From Fremontodendron californicum (Eukaryota > Streptophyta > Magnoliopsida > Malvales > Malvaceae): 64,000 bases of DNA. The position numbers and the translations under genes were made by a program. The notes beneath the pieces are model-generated. The model saw only the letters and a program-made list of their open reading frames with translations, was not told the DNA's origin and ran no database searches. The stretch is taken from contig JAULJL010000004.1 of assembly GCA_030761205.1 (NCBI GenBank), positions 25,021,172 through 25,085,171 on the forward strand. Reading direction: 5' to 3'. The stretch's first letter is position 1; every line of letters starts with the position of its first letter. Shown here one piece after another: positions 50,305 to 62,130 of this stretch.

Positions 50305-50740
50305 TAAGCGAGTTACACAGTGTCGTGAGGTGAGCACGCGTGCGCTAACACATAGTAGAGCATGAAAAGGCTGTTGAGCATGTTACACAGTGTCGCAGGA
50401 CAAGCACGTGTGCGCTAACGCATAGTAGAGGTTGAAGAGGATGTTGGATCTTGAAAAGGCTATTAAGCATGTTACACGGTGTCGCAAGACGAGCACTCAT
50501 GGTCTAACGCCTGGTATCGAAAGAGGCTGTTGAATGTGTTACACGGTGTCACAGAACGAGCACGTGTGCGTTAACGCATAGTAAAGCTTGAAAAAGCTAT
50601 TAAGCATGTTACATAGTGTTGTAGGGCGAGCACGTGTGCGCTAACACATAGTAGAGGTTGTTGAGCGTGTTACACGGGGTCACAGGGCGAGCACGCTTGC
50701 ACTAATGCATGGAAGAGACTGAAGAGGCTATTGGAGCTTG
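50305..50740. repeat. Minisatellite, 60-90-bp unit, six copies
   Basis: Units begin GTTACACAGTGTCGCAGG, followed by a CGAGCACGTGTGCGCTAAC stretch and GCATAGTAGAG...GAAGAGGCTGTTGAGC. Copies start near 50311, 50381, 50470, 50538, 50609 and 50669. Distinct in sequence from the array just to its left. Confidence 0.88.
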
Positions 50741-50899
50741 AAGAGGCTGTTAGTGAATGCTAGCGAACTTTATTATCTGAAAAGAATTTTGTGAAAATGA
50801 TTAAATTTACAATACAAGTTGCATATAATTCTTACTAATATTTACAACATAGTATAAATGCAAAACATAAGTTTGGCCTGATTTAAACTGGGTGTCCCC

Positions 50900-52457
50900 T
50901 CAGTATAGTCGTCATCGTTGCTTCAGGGCTTGGGTTTATGATGGCGATATGCCAGCGAGCTTAGGAAGATGGGCTTTCAAGCTGTGGGTTCACATTCCCC
51001 TCCATTGGTCACTTTCCTTCTGATTTGGACTGAGCTTGCCTTCTGTTTTGATGTGTCTGTCGATTAGGTACCTGGTTCAAAACATAGGTGCTCGAGGCAT
51101 TCAGAGGGGTATGGCGTTCGAACTTGGGTTCGAGTTTCTATTGGGGGATTTCTGCTCTAGAGACCGCCATTTTCTTTCTCCATCCTACTTAAGTTCCATA
51201 TCTTCTGTTTCAGCATACCTTTGGGCTTTCTCATAAAGCTGATACAGTTTCCTGACAATGTCGTCGCTGAGTGCGTATCTTAAGTGCTCATGGTGGACTC
51301 CAGAAACGAATTCTAAATTGCCCAGTCATCAGTCAGATCATTTTCCTCTAAGGTGGCGTTACTAAAATGACGAATATATACTCTCAGTGTTTCGCTTGGG
51401 TTTTTCTTTACAGTTGTGAAACTGGCAAACGTTCTGGTAATGGTTTTATTTGTAAGGAAATGCTCCATGAAATGCCTCATGATTTGAGAAAAACTTACGA
51501 AACAACCCGCAGGAAAACTTTAAAACCATGTCCTTGCGTGTCCTCTAAGAGTCATGGGGAAAACTCTGCATTTTAAAGCATCAGAAGCTCCTTGCAGATC
51601 CTTATGACTACAATATTGGATGAGGTGGTCAAACAGGTCAATAGTCCCATCGTAGGTTTCTTTGAGAAATTTTAAGAGGTGGACGGGGACCTCCTGCTGT
51701 CGCACCACAAGGAAAAATGGTTATGATCCTTATCCACCCAATCTAGGTAGTCGTTTTTCACCTTCCTCAGGTCATTTAGTTCCTTCTTGAGGGTCATGAG
51801 CTGGGCAGTAAGATCCAGATCCAGGCTTGCCCTTGTGGCTGGTTGTGGTCCTGGGATAGCTTGTTCATTGTGGCGAGCATTTTCTCGTAGCGGAGCTTGC
51901 CATCTCTCCCCTCACCTCACGCAAGTGTTGTTCTGAATGTGCCTAACTGTCGAGGTTGAGTCTGCCTGCTGGCCTCGGCCATGCGTACTACTTTGTATTT
52001 CATTAAGCTACAGAGAGGTTTCCCTAAGAACTTATTACTGGTTCTCTAGCTGGGCACGGAGAGTTTGTATCTGGGCGAGCAGGACTGGATTATGGTACTC
52101 CGCTGGGTGGCAAGGTAACACGCCAAGGGCGAGGTCAAGTAGGGGGAATACTGGTTTTTCCATGCTAGTGGGGGGTGGGAAAAAATCCTGTGGTGCCTCG
52201 ATGGTTGGTATATTTTGGGGTAAGGGTAGGGTGATCGTCAGCGTAGGATCCGCAGGAGGCGCGAGCGCCATGTTAGCTGGGTGGGGGTCGAGGAGTTGAA
52301 GACTGTTGGGTGGACTAGCGCCGGTGGTGTAGAGTATAATGGGGGAGGATATTCCAAGGGGTTTTGATGATAATATGTTGGATACCAAGACCACAAGCCA
52401 TGAGGTGGTGTTTGAGAGGATGGGCTTGCATGCTCTAGATGTTGAGCTGCATGGCAC
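50900..52457 (-). pseudogene. gag: Ty3/gypsy gag, broken
   Basis: Minus-strand frame from 52457 (MPCSSTSRACKPIL) runs 140 codons through a Pro-rich stretch (NMALAPPADPTLTITLPLPQ) to a helical LLAQIQTLRAQLENQ and a stop at 52035. Further in, other frames hold the conserved Gag core: LKETYDGTIDLFDHL, ASDALKCRVFPMTLRGHART (51520-51708), and helical FASF and ETLRVYIRHF-like runs near 51350-51450. The separate frames show several breaks. It belongs to a different gypsy group from the gag at 9851, judged by the core wording. Confidence 0.8.
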
Positions 52458-52528
52458 TAGAGGTTATCGGAGGGAACCTGTAACTGCTGTCATGCTCTCT
52501 GAGTGGGGTAGAGACATGACTGTTATTT

Positions 52529-52544
52529 CTCGCAAACGGCACCA
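52529..52544 (-). other. Primer-binding site
   Basis: Minus sense TGGTGCCGTTTGCGAG, a few bases after the LTR end. It resembles the TGGCGCCGTTGCC type used by many plant gypsy elements, with mismatches. Confidence 0.6.
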
Positions 52545-52547
52545 AAT

Positions 52548-52920
52548 TGTTGATGTCCTTTTGGGTGATCAAGCTAGCTGAGCTCCTGGATGTGTGATGG
52601 GGAAGCTGGAAGGAGCTTGCAAGGAGGAAACAAGGTCAGAGGGCGTCAGAGGTTAGCCTCCGAGATGTACTTCGATGCTTAAGTCAGTAGATGATCAGAG
52701 GAAAGCAATTTAAAGGAATTCTATAGAGCTTAGGAGAAGTTTTGATAGGTTTTGGTTACTTACTCGGGTCAGCTTCAACTGGGGCTATTTATACCTGTGC
52801 TGAGAGTTTCAGAACTTGACAAGTGTACTAGGAGCTTAACTCAGCTATGGACTGCTTACTTGGACTCTAGCTTTTTAGGTGAGCCTGACTTAGCTGTAAG
52901 CTGATTGTTTGGGCCTAACA
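52548..52920 (-). repeat. Gypsy 5' LTR
   Basis: Minus sense TGTTAGGCCCAAACAATC at 52920 to ATCAACA at 52548 (373 bp), with TGTT...AACA ends. A classical TATAAATA box lies at 52793-52786. No second copy of this LTR is in the window. Confidence 0.75.
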
Positions 52921-54189
52921 AAATTAATATAGAATTTCTGTGGCAGATCAAACATCAACAATCTTATTAGAGCCAATCAAAATAATTATAATCGTCTGCT
53001 AATGAAGCCTTTTCTCAATCAAAAGGAGGGAATTGTGAAATCTTCAAGTTTTAGGCTTAACTCGTATAAAACATGAGTTTCGTCCAACTTTCTATTAATT
53101 TGTTAATTTATTAGTTTCGTTCATGATTTCTTCTTGAATGAAAAAAAAAAATTGAACAATGTTTCATTGAGTTAATGTAATTTTTATTTATACTTGTAAG
53201 AATTTCGTTAAAAAAATAAATAAATTAAACGATGGTCTCATTTGGACAACCGTACAGTTTCTAGACTGAAAACTCAAAAAAAAAAAAAATGTAAAATGTA
53301 GTCATGCAGCCGCCTAGCTGAGGCTCAATTTTTTTTTTATCCATGTTCGAGTTTGACAGATTCGAAAAATTATTTTACTGTTTATAAAATATTAAAAATT
53401 AATTTTTTATATTTTTATAATTAAAAAATATTTTTTATTCATAAACAGTAATTTAAATCGGACCGGATCAAGTTGAATTAAAAAATATATATTCAAGTGT
53501 GACCTAATACGAATCAAATCGAATTAAACGGATAACTCATATTCTTGAAGATGTATATGCAGGTTCTGATTTTTGAAAAATCTTTCTTCAATTCTAAGCA
53601 TCTTTTATCTTTTCAAACCGTCCTCACTCCTCAAGTTTAAACTTTTTTTTTCTTCCCCTTCTTTCTAATTTCATGTTTGTGAACAGAAGTATGAAAAGTT
53701 GTGTCTCGCGTGTTAAGCAGGCCTTGTGTGAAGAAAAGTATGAAATGTTAGTGTCAGGTTGAATGAAACCTTATCTTAGTAATCAATAAAGGACCTTAAC
53801 TTTTTGCCACTTCAAGTACAAGTCCATTATGTGTGTGATTTAATTTAGTTTTATATTGAATTTATTCAATTATATATTTGTTTCATTATTTGGTGTTTTT
53901 GTTTGATTTAATTTTTTAATCTTTATATAAAATATAATAGTTGATTGTAGATCTCATTTTTATTTATACTTATAATGTAACAATAAAAAAGTTGAGTCTT
54001 TAATCCCTAAAACGTCTCATATATCTTAAAAAATAAAATAAGATTAAAGTTATCTCTCATTTGAGGGATGAATTGCTTCCTCAATTGAGGGACAATTGCT
54101 TGTCACGTGGCAAATAATTATAAATTTTTTTAATTATTATTTGTTATATTTATGTTATAATCGTATTAAGAATATTATATATATATAAA
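52921..54189. other. AT-rich intergenic DNA
   Basis: No gene seen. A-rich and T-rich runs; a CTTCCTCAATTGAGGGACAA stretch near 54075 can fold on itself. Confidence 0.55.
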
Positions 54190-54680
54190 TTTTGATACGT
54201 TATGTATAGATTTTGATATATTTGTGTATTCGTGTTGTGTTAGTATTATTTTTCGTGTTGTATTTTGTTTTAGTTATTTTTTCGTGTTCGTGTCGTGTCC
54301 GAAATTGTCAGATCTAATTAACACTATTAAAATAACTCTCAATTTTGTGTCACATTATTTTTTTTGTCGTGTTGATAGATTTTGACACATTCGTGTATTC
54401 GTGTTATGTTAATGCTACTTTTTCGTGTTGTATTGTGTTTTAGTTATTTTTTCATGTTCGTTTCGTGTCCGAAATTGCTAGTTCTAATTGGCACTATTCA
54501 AATAATTTTTAATTTTGTGTCAAGTTTGTTTTATATAAATTTCGACACGTTCGTGTATTCATGTCGTGATCATATTATTTTTTCGTATCGTGTCGTATTT
54601 TAATTATTTTTTCATGTCATATTCGTATGTGACACTATTTAAATAACTCCTAATTTTGTTTCACGTGTTTTATAATGATT
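54190..54680. repeat. Tandem repeat, 155-176-bp unit, about three copies
   Basis: Recurring GACAC(A/G)TTCGTGTATTCGTG at about 54213, 54389 and 54543, each followed by TCGTGTTGTATT, TTAGTTATTTTTTC and a TCTAATTGGCACTATT-like stretch. One 73-codon frame inside (54382-54603) is an artefact. Confidence 0.75.
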
Positions 54681-55277
54681 GGTTTTTTATTTTTATTTTT
54701 TGAAAAATAAAGTCATATTAATTTTTTATTTTTATATTATTGAATAAAAAATATTGTATTGATAAATTATAATTAAAATTAAAATATTGAATAATAATAT
54801 GAGATGGATTGATGTAAATAATTTTTTTTTTTTAATTTTTGATGTTGAATCAAAAGAAAAAATACTATGATGATTAAATAAAAAAAATTATGTTAATTAT
54901 GAATAGGTTTATCGATAAAATATTATGATAGTTGTTAGGTTTATATTTTATTTTTATTTTATTTTTTAATATAAATAAAAATAAAATTTATGGATATCAA
55001 TATAATCTAAATGAATTAAATTTTGATATCAATCTTAATTTTTTTTTTACATATAATGAATTAGATTCGTGTATTCGTGTTGTATTGTGTTATTTTATAT
55101 CTAAACATTACTTTAAAAGTTGTTATTAAGTTAGGATATTTTGCATAATTTATCATAATAATTTAATTTTAACTTTAATTTCATGTTATTTTTTATGTTA
55201 TAATCATATTTAAAGTATTATCAATGACAATAAAATTGAAGCAATGCTAAGATTCAAACACCAATTATGTTATAATA
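54681..55277. other. AT-rich DNA
   Basis: No gene or clear repeat seen apart from A/T runs and a partial GTGTATTCGTGTTGTATTG word at about 55068, probably a stray copy of the preceding repeat. Confidence 0.5.
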
Positions 55278-55532
55278 TGCTTCTTCCATCTTAAATTGAA
55301 TGTTCATATTTAATTTGACGTTTGAGTTTCATATTTTTAAATTATTTTATAATATTGGTGTTTCATAATAATTTTTAATATTCAAATCCAAAAAAATAAT
55401 TATTAGAAATTAATATGAAACATAAAAAAATTGTATTTTTTTTTTTAAAAAATGAATGTAAAAGATTGAAGATGTAAGATCAACTTTTTTTGATAGTTTA
55501 GATCAACTTTCAATTTAAGACGAAAAGAAAAA
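55278..55532. mobile_element. Stowaway-like MITE
   Basis: Short element with ends TGCTTCTTCCATCTTAAATT and, inverted, TTTTTCTTTTCGTCTTAAAT (shared CTTAAATTGAA core), flanked by TA on both sides (55276-55277 and 55533-55534). Size, TA target and CT-rich ends fit Tc1/mariner Stowaway MITEs. Confidence 0.5.
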
Positions 55533-55534
55533 TA

Positions 55535-56415
55535 TTTAATACTCCAAAAAAAAAAAAAACTAATTTGAGAAGTAAAATGAAGTAGAATGACGATCTTTCT
55601 TAGGCATTGGCCATTGCTGATGGTTTGCTCCATAACAGATAACAATGACCTTATTCTGCTACTGATCCTTCAGCTTTAAATTAAGTCAAGAAAGTAAAAT
55701 ATCAGACACTTCCCCCTCAAATGCAAGCTCTGTACATCGGGTAAACGAATCCCAAAAAAAAAAAAAAAAAAAAATGGCGTGTTTCACATGAACCAAAAAA
55801 AAAAAAAAAAAAAAGGAAAAGGAAAAAGGAAACATGTCTTATCCAATAGTCGGGACTTAGGAAAAGAGTTTGTGTTACTGTTAACCATTAATTTAATTTC
55901 AGACAATTTCTGTTGCTCTTTTCCTTGGATACCAAACACGCCTTAAACGAAATAACCTCTGAACTCTGATTCTTCCGCCCGTTCCCTTGTTCAAGAGACA
56001 AATAAATCATTTCCCTAAGAATTGAAAATTGAAGTATTTATAGAATGCAGAACAAATATTTATATATGTGAGCTTTGGTGTGGGTAATCAAGAATTTAAT
56101 TTCGTTTTAAGCTGATTGACAAATGCACAAGTTTTTAACCCAGAAAATTACCGCTGTGTTTTTAAACTAATGTATATTTAGGAGAAGAAAATGGGATCTC
56201 AGATCTATTATCTCTTTCCTGATAGAAAAGCTTTGAAGCCTCTTGATCATGGCAGAACAGAAAAAGAAAGAACGAAAAAAACAAGGGATGGCCGCCATTC
56301 AAATGCTTTGGGATTTTTCACATTGTGCTGAAACAGAAAAGTTTGCTAAACATGCAAGAATTGAAATCTCAACAACCTTCCAAAAAGTTGAATAAATAAA
56401 TAAAAGAAGTAGTAA
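55535..56415 (-). other. Likely 3' flank of zinc-ribbon gene
   Basis: No coding signal. Contains two A-runs (55755-55773 and 55794-55814) and, nearer the gene, mixed-composition DNA (56180-56340) that may be 3' untranslated sequence of the minus-strand gene. Confidence 0.4.
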
Positions 56416-56619
56416 CTAGTAATACAAGACCAATCGCCTGGAACATAAGGTGCAGGAATATTTTCTCTTAATCTTGAAGCAAATGGGTAAGAAACAGAAC
56501 CTCCACCGACTCTCAACATCCACAGCTTCCACTTTGCCCCCACAGTGCGGACAACACCCAGGCGCTTGCTGTCTTCCCAACTCTCTTTCTTCTTCACCAC
56601 ACAGAAATATCAAACACAT
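56416..56619 (-). CDS. Small zinc-ribbon protein, 67 residues
   Basis: Intronless minus-strand gene starting MCLIFLCGEEERELG. Two CxxC pairs (Cys23-PH-Cys26 in a CPHCGG knuckle and Cys56-TL-Cys59 in YSCTLCSRR) form a zinc ribbon; between them lies DVESRWRFCFLPICFKIKRK. The overall form matches a short, conserved plant protein of about 65-70 residues without known function; this rests on memory of the family. The full length, conserved-looking core and a TATA box upstream (56820-56813) support a real gene. Nearby frames in other phases are shadows. Function is not known; zinc ribbons usually bind nucleic acid or protein. Confidence 0.8.
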   Translation of the reverse strand: MCLIFLCGEEERELGRQQAPGCCPHCGGKVEAVDVESRWRFCFLPICFKIKRKYSCTLCSRRLVLYY

Positions 56620-56812
56620 TTTTTATTTTCCCTTTTTTAAAAATTTTCTGAGTTTGAGGCTCTTTCGTTTGATCTGAGAACTGAGATTGAGACTTTTTGA
56701 ACTTTGAATAGAGGTTGGAACGTGAAAACTGGAAAGTAATGTGTTCTGAACAACCAAAGCAGAAACAAAGAAAGAAAGAAACTGAAAGGCTATTAAAAAG
56801 ATGTCAGAAGAG

Positions 56813-56820
56813 TATTTATA
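56813..56820 (-). promoter_or_regulatory. TATA box of the zinc-ribbon gene
   Basis: Minus sense TATAAATA, about 195 bases before the ATG, implying a leader of about 160-170 nt. Confidence 0.55.
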
Positions 56821-56849
56821 AAGAGGCGAGTGTTAGTTGGACAGAATAT

Positions 56850-58630
56850 TCTTATGGACTTGTTTTTTTTTCTTTTTACTACCTATGTTTTGCTGTTTTA
56901 CCATTAATAATTTATGTATCCGGTTTATTTATAAACATTAATTACAGATTATTTAATTATAATTTTAAAAGAAAATTTTACATTTAATATAGGATGTGTC
57001 TGTAAATACTGGTTAAAAATTATTAAATTACTATTTTAATTTTTTTTTATATTTAATACATTATTTTTACTGAATTAAAAAAAAAATCATTAATTTTTTT
57101 TTTAAATATCACCTTAAATAATGTTATTAGACATCGATTAATATTTTTCTTTTGAAAAAAATATAAATAATGCATTTTTTTTCTAATTCAATAAAAATAA
57201 TATATTAAAAGAAAATGTTAACCAGTGTCTAGTAACACTAGTTAAGGTGATATATATATAATATATAATTAATTCATTACTTTTTAAAAAAAAAATAGTA
57301 AAAATAATATATTAAATATAAATTTTTTTAATGATACTTAGATAATATTTAATTGATGACTATAAATATTCACTAGATTTTGTTAACAAATTAGTGATTT
57401 TCGAGTTTATTATGTGTTAAATTTAATTTGATAGCTATGTAAATCAATTTAAGTCCAGATTAAATTTTACATATAAATAATATATGCATATATATATATA
57501 TATTGAATTTCCATATACTAATTTCCATTTTCTCTATCAAATTTGTTACCTTATGATCATAATTATTTCTATTTCAATATTCTAATATGTACTTACTATG
57601 TATTTTGAAATTGATTCGAAAAATATAACTTTTCATTATTCTATCAATTTAATTAATTAGGTTTTATTTCATTGATATTTTTACTTATATATGTTTTGTG
57701 TTCTTTTATATAATTTTGATGATATTTGGACAAGGAGTATTTAGTCTAAACATTTCTCTTTTTGTTTTTTTCGGAAAATATTTGGTACATATTTTTATTA
57801 TTAACAGGTATGATATTGATGTGATATCTTCAACCAACTGGTGCCACCGCCAAACAGGGGATTAAGGTATTTGAAGCCGAAAACAGGCAATTAAGGTAAA
57901 GGGCACAAACGTACGAGCAACAGAATTATAATTGTCTTGTTCCGCAATGGCAAACTCTTTTACGTTTCAATTTCAACAGTTCAACTTTGGACATGGCTTT
58001 TGTCATGTTCCACAGTTAACCGACTACCCAGTTGAATCTCGAGTTCTGGACCTTTACATCACCATGGGCCCCACAAAACCAGTACCTCTCGATTTTGTGG
58101 TATGCCCCAGTTTCTGACTTTTGACGGTCCAGATTTAACTTGACGCAACTACAGTATTTTCTCAGTGCTTAATTAATATTTATTATTTCTTTTTTATTCC
58201 GATTAGAGAGACTGAATAAGACATAGTTTAGTATTGTTCTTGCTATTGTAAAAAATTTGGTTTGAAAAAGAATGTTTGAAAAATGTTGTCAAAAGTTTTT
58301 TTTGGAAAGTTAAAATGTTTATTTTAGATATGATATTGAGAAGCAATGAATAAATTAATTTTAATACTACTCAAGTAATTTAATATTAAGATATACTAAA
58401 ATATAAATTTTAAATACATTTTAAGTAATTAATATAAATTGTTTGTGAAATTTAATTTGAATATATAAAGTTACTTTTTAGATATTAAAATCACATACAA
58501 ACATAACATTTTACAAATTTAAATATATAATGCTACATATTTGAAATAAAATTCAAAAAGAAAAATAATTATATACCCTCATATAAATATTACAAAAAAT
58601 ATATATTCAATGTTTGTAATTCAAAGTGAA
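56850..58630. other. AT-rich intergenic DNA
   Basis: No gene seen. A frame at 57932-58117 (61 codons) has no recognisable domain. AT microsatellites lie near 57252 and 57487. Confidence 0.55.
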
Positions 58631-58639
58631 TTCATTAAA

Positions 58640-60855
58640 TAGTTAATAGCACTAATGGTCCTTAAACTATAAGGCATATTTTATACTGGTCCCTAAACTT
58701 CAAAACATATCAATCAGATATTTGATCTTAGAGTTTTGTATCAATTTGGTCATTTCCGTTAGCAAAACAGTTAGAATAGACGTTAAATTACAGATGGCAT
58801 GCGACGTGTAAATTACAAAAAATGCCATCCTACTGATGTGGTCCTTCTTTTTGTCTTTTTTCTTGAGTTAATAGTACAAATGGTCCTCAAGTTTTATGAC
58901 ATATATTATATCGATCGCTAAACTTCAAAACGTATCAATCAGATCCTTTTATATTAATTTATTTTTGTCTTTTTATTCCCTTATTTTTTATTCTTTTTCA
59001 AATTATATATATATATATAAATAAATACAAAAATAATAAAAATAATTTATATAATAATTTAAATTAATTTTTTAAAAATATAATTAATTTATGAACATAT
59101 AAAATATTTAGTTAAATTAATTTTATAAAAGCGTAACAATAAAATATTTTATATTTTATTTCTTCTTTATTATATTTTTCTTTTTTCTCCTCTTTATAAA
59201 TAAATAAAAATAAATATTATATTATATTATATTATAATTTAAACTAATTTTATAAAAAAATATAATTTATAAAAAAATATAAAATATTTATTGCATTAAT
59301 ATTATAAAAATATTATAAGTTTTTTTTTTTCCTTTTTCTTCTTTATAAATAAATAAAAATAATTTATATTATAATTAAAATTAAAACTTCAAAAATAAAA
59401 TAATTTATAAAAATATAATATATTTATATACATTAATTTTATAATAAAAAATATATTTTATTTTCCTTTTTCCTATTTCTTTTTTCCTTTTATTTTTCTA
59501 AATAAATTATTATTATTATATAAAAATTAAATAATTTATAAATATAAAATATTTATTTACATTCATTTAATTAAAAAATTATATTTTTATGTCGACTCCA
59601 ATGCTGAAGTTAAGGCGGCAACTACCTTGACCAAATCTACCATAAAGCTCCAAATCGGACCTTGCTCAATCTAGCGCGAGGGATGAAATTTGGCCTTTTG
59701 CAATGCCTATAGAACGTTATGAATGACAGTCTAGTCCTTCGAAGGTTTGGACTGACGGTGGGGATTCAAATTTTCCTTTTTCGATCGACGAGAGTTACGT
59801 GGAGAGAATAGAAAAAAAAAAAGAAAAGAAAAAGGAAAATAAAATATATTTATAAAAAAAATTAATGTAAATAAATATTTATATTTGATAAATTATTTAA
59901 TCTTTTACAAAATTAATTTATTTATAAAAGGAAAGAAAAAAAAGAAGAAAAAGGAAAATAACTTTTTTAATTAATTAAAATAAATATATTATTTTTTATA
60001 AATGTTTTTAATTATTTATAACAGTAAATAAAAAATAAAAAAAAATATTTTTATAAATTAATGTAAATAAATATTTTTATATTTTTTATAAATTATTTAC
60101 TTTTATAAATTTTAATTTTAATTATATTATAAATTATTATTTTTTCTTCTTTGTATTTATTTATTAACAAGAAAAAAGGGAAAAAAGTAAAAACAAACTT
60201 AAAATATTTTTTATAAAATTAATGTAAATAAATATTTTATATTTTTAATAAATTATTTAATATTTATAAAATTAATTTAAGATAATATATATTATTATTT
60301 ATGTTTTAGTTTATTTATAAAGAATATAAAAGGAAAAAGGAAAGAAACAAAATATTTAAAAATAGTTTTTATAAAATTAATTTTAATAAATATTATATGG
60401 ACATAAATTAATTATATTTTTAAAAAATTAATTTAAATTATAATATAAATTATTTTTTAATTTTTGTATTTATTTATAAAAAAGAGAAAGGAAAATATAA
60501 AATTTGAAAAAGAATAAAGAATAAAAGGACAAAAATAAATTAATATAAAAGGATATGGTTGATACGTTTTGAAGTTTAGAAACCAATATAAAATATGTAC
60601 TAAAACTTGGGGACCATTGGTGCTATTAACTCAAGAAAGAAGATAAAAAGAATGACCATATTAGCAGGATGACATTTTTGTAATTTACACGTTACATGTC
60701 ATCTGTCATTTAACGCCTATTCTAACGATTTTGCTAACGGAAGTACTACATTGATACAAAACTATAAGATCGATGATCTGATTGATACATTTTGAAATTT
60801 AGGGAAGAATATAAAATATGCTATAAAGTTTGGAGACTATTGATGCTATTAACTC
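58640..60855. mobile_element. Foldback MULE with 9-bp target duplication
   Basis: A 2216-bp inverted structure: ends TAGTTAATAGC at 58640 and GCTATTAACTC at 60855, flanked by a perfect 9-bp direct repeat TTCATTAAA (58631-58639 and 60856-60864), the length Mutator-type transposases make. Each arm is at least 350 bp and itself holds two copies of the terminal sequence (58640-58863 and from 58864; mirrored on the right up to about 60635 and 60855). The centre (about 59590-59800) is richer in G+C and not inverted. No transposase. Confidence 0.88.
59590..59800. other. Unique centre of the foldback MULE
   Basis: A more GC-rich stretch (TGAAGTTAAGGCGGCAACTA, TCGGACCTTGCTCAATCTAG) between the two AT-rich arms. 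No open frame of note; possibly captured DNA or the remnant of the internal part. Confidence 0.5.
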
Positions 60856-60864
60856 TTCATTAAA

Positions 60865-62130
60865 CTATAAGCTATGACATCCCTTATTACTTCCTTTTCA
60901 TAATTGGATGAATTGTTTAATTCATTATCATTATCACTTTCTCTATCATGCACATCTTAATGAGAATAGTAGACAATAATAAATAAATATTTATAATGCC
61001 ATATGAATCATCTTCAATTTAGTGAATGCCTTATCATAATTTCTCTCTCTCCTTTTTTTTTACACGTATATAACTATACAATACAACTAGATGATGTATG
61101 CTTTATTTAATTCATATCGAAATAATATAACATATAATATATATATATAGTTTATACATATAAATGAAATCAAGATGATTAGGGACCACTAAAAAGTGCA
61201 TGTAAATATTTCATATATACATCTTCAGTTTAGTGAATGTCTTCCCATGATTCCTTTTTTTTTTTCTTTTTCTTTTCTTGTTTTTACGTAGCTATACAAT
61301 ACAACTAGATAATTTATGCTATATTTAATTCATAGCCAAATAATATATAACATATAATACATATATAGTTTATACATATAAATGAAATCAGGATAACTAG
61401 GGACCACTAAAAAGTGCATGTAATAAAGGAGGGACAAAGCCACCTCATAGAAAGTTGTGAAGAATTTCTCTCAAATGAATAGTAAAACATCAAAATATAA
61501 TCATTAAAGCAAAATGAAACATCTTAAGAAAATTTGAACAGAAATGAATGGTACAACATCAAATTATCAGAAGCTCAACATATTGGAGCGAATACAAATG
61601 TAAAGTTAACTTTAAAAAATCTCTAAAGTTTAAGTAGAGGAGGAAAAGGGACAAAATTGAAAAGAAAAGGAGAAGGGATTTGTTTGACAGACACGTTAGT
61701 ATAACTGCCTAATAAAAAGAAAAGTCAAAAAGCCAAACAAATTGGCATAAATCCATTGAGGAAAATGCATCAAAAAACATTATAGAGTAAAAAGAAAGAA
61801 ATTATGTGAAATTATGCAAGGACTAAAATTGTATCCTAGTGGCAAGGTGGCACTTGCTCGTTTACAACTTCACCTTCAAGAAATTATGCAAGTCTCCAGA
61901 CAAATGCTCAGGACAAAAGCAAAGAATAATATGTTTCTAAAATATTAATATACTGTGATTCTAGAATACCTTATGATGGTACTGACAATAATTCATCAAA
62001 AAATAATCAGATAACCATTCCAAGTTAAGCTAGATTCTAGATGTAAAGCCAAACATGTGACACTATGAACTAGTTCAAGATGTACACCACAGTGAATAGG
62101 ACATACATGCAGACAATGATGGAAACTAAA
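60865..62130. other. AT-rich intergenic DNA with a duplication
   Basis: No gene seen. A tandem duplication of about 210 bp lies at about 61005-61425. Confidence 0.55.
61005..61425. repeat. Tandem duplication, about 210 bp
   Basis: Two copies share CATCTTCAATTTAGTGAATG, TATACAATACAACTAGAT, TATATAGTTTATACATATAA and GGGACCACTAAAAAGTGCAT in the same order, with small differences. Confidence 0.85.

Larger units (their letters stand above)
49430..52920 (-). mobile_element. Gag-only Ty3/gypsy element, minus strand
   Basis: In minus sense: LTR (52548-52920), primer-binding site (52529-52544), gag (about 52457-50900), then two minisatellites (50310-50740 and 49440-50200). No pol is seen and no 3' LTR was found on the left, so the element is either truncated there or its 3' part was lost when the CACTA region formed. 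Confidence 0.7.

Noticed and set aside
49440..50740. Regularly spaced repeats considered as CRISPR-like
   Set aside because: Units are 60-110 bp without unique spacers, lie in a plant gypsy element and have no cas genes; they are ordinary minisatellites.
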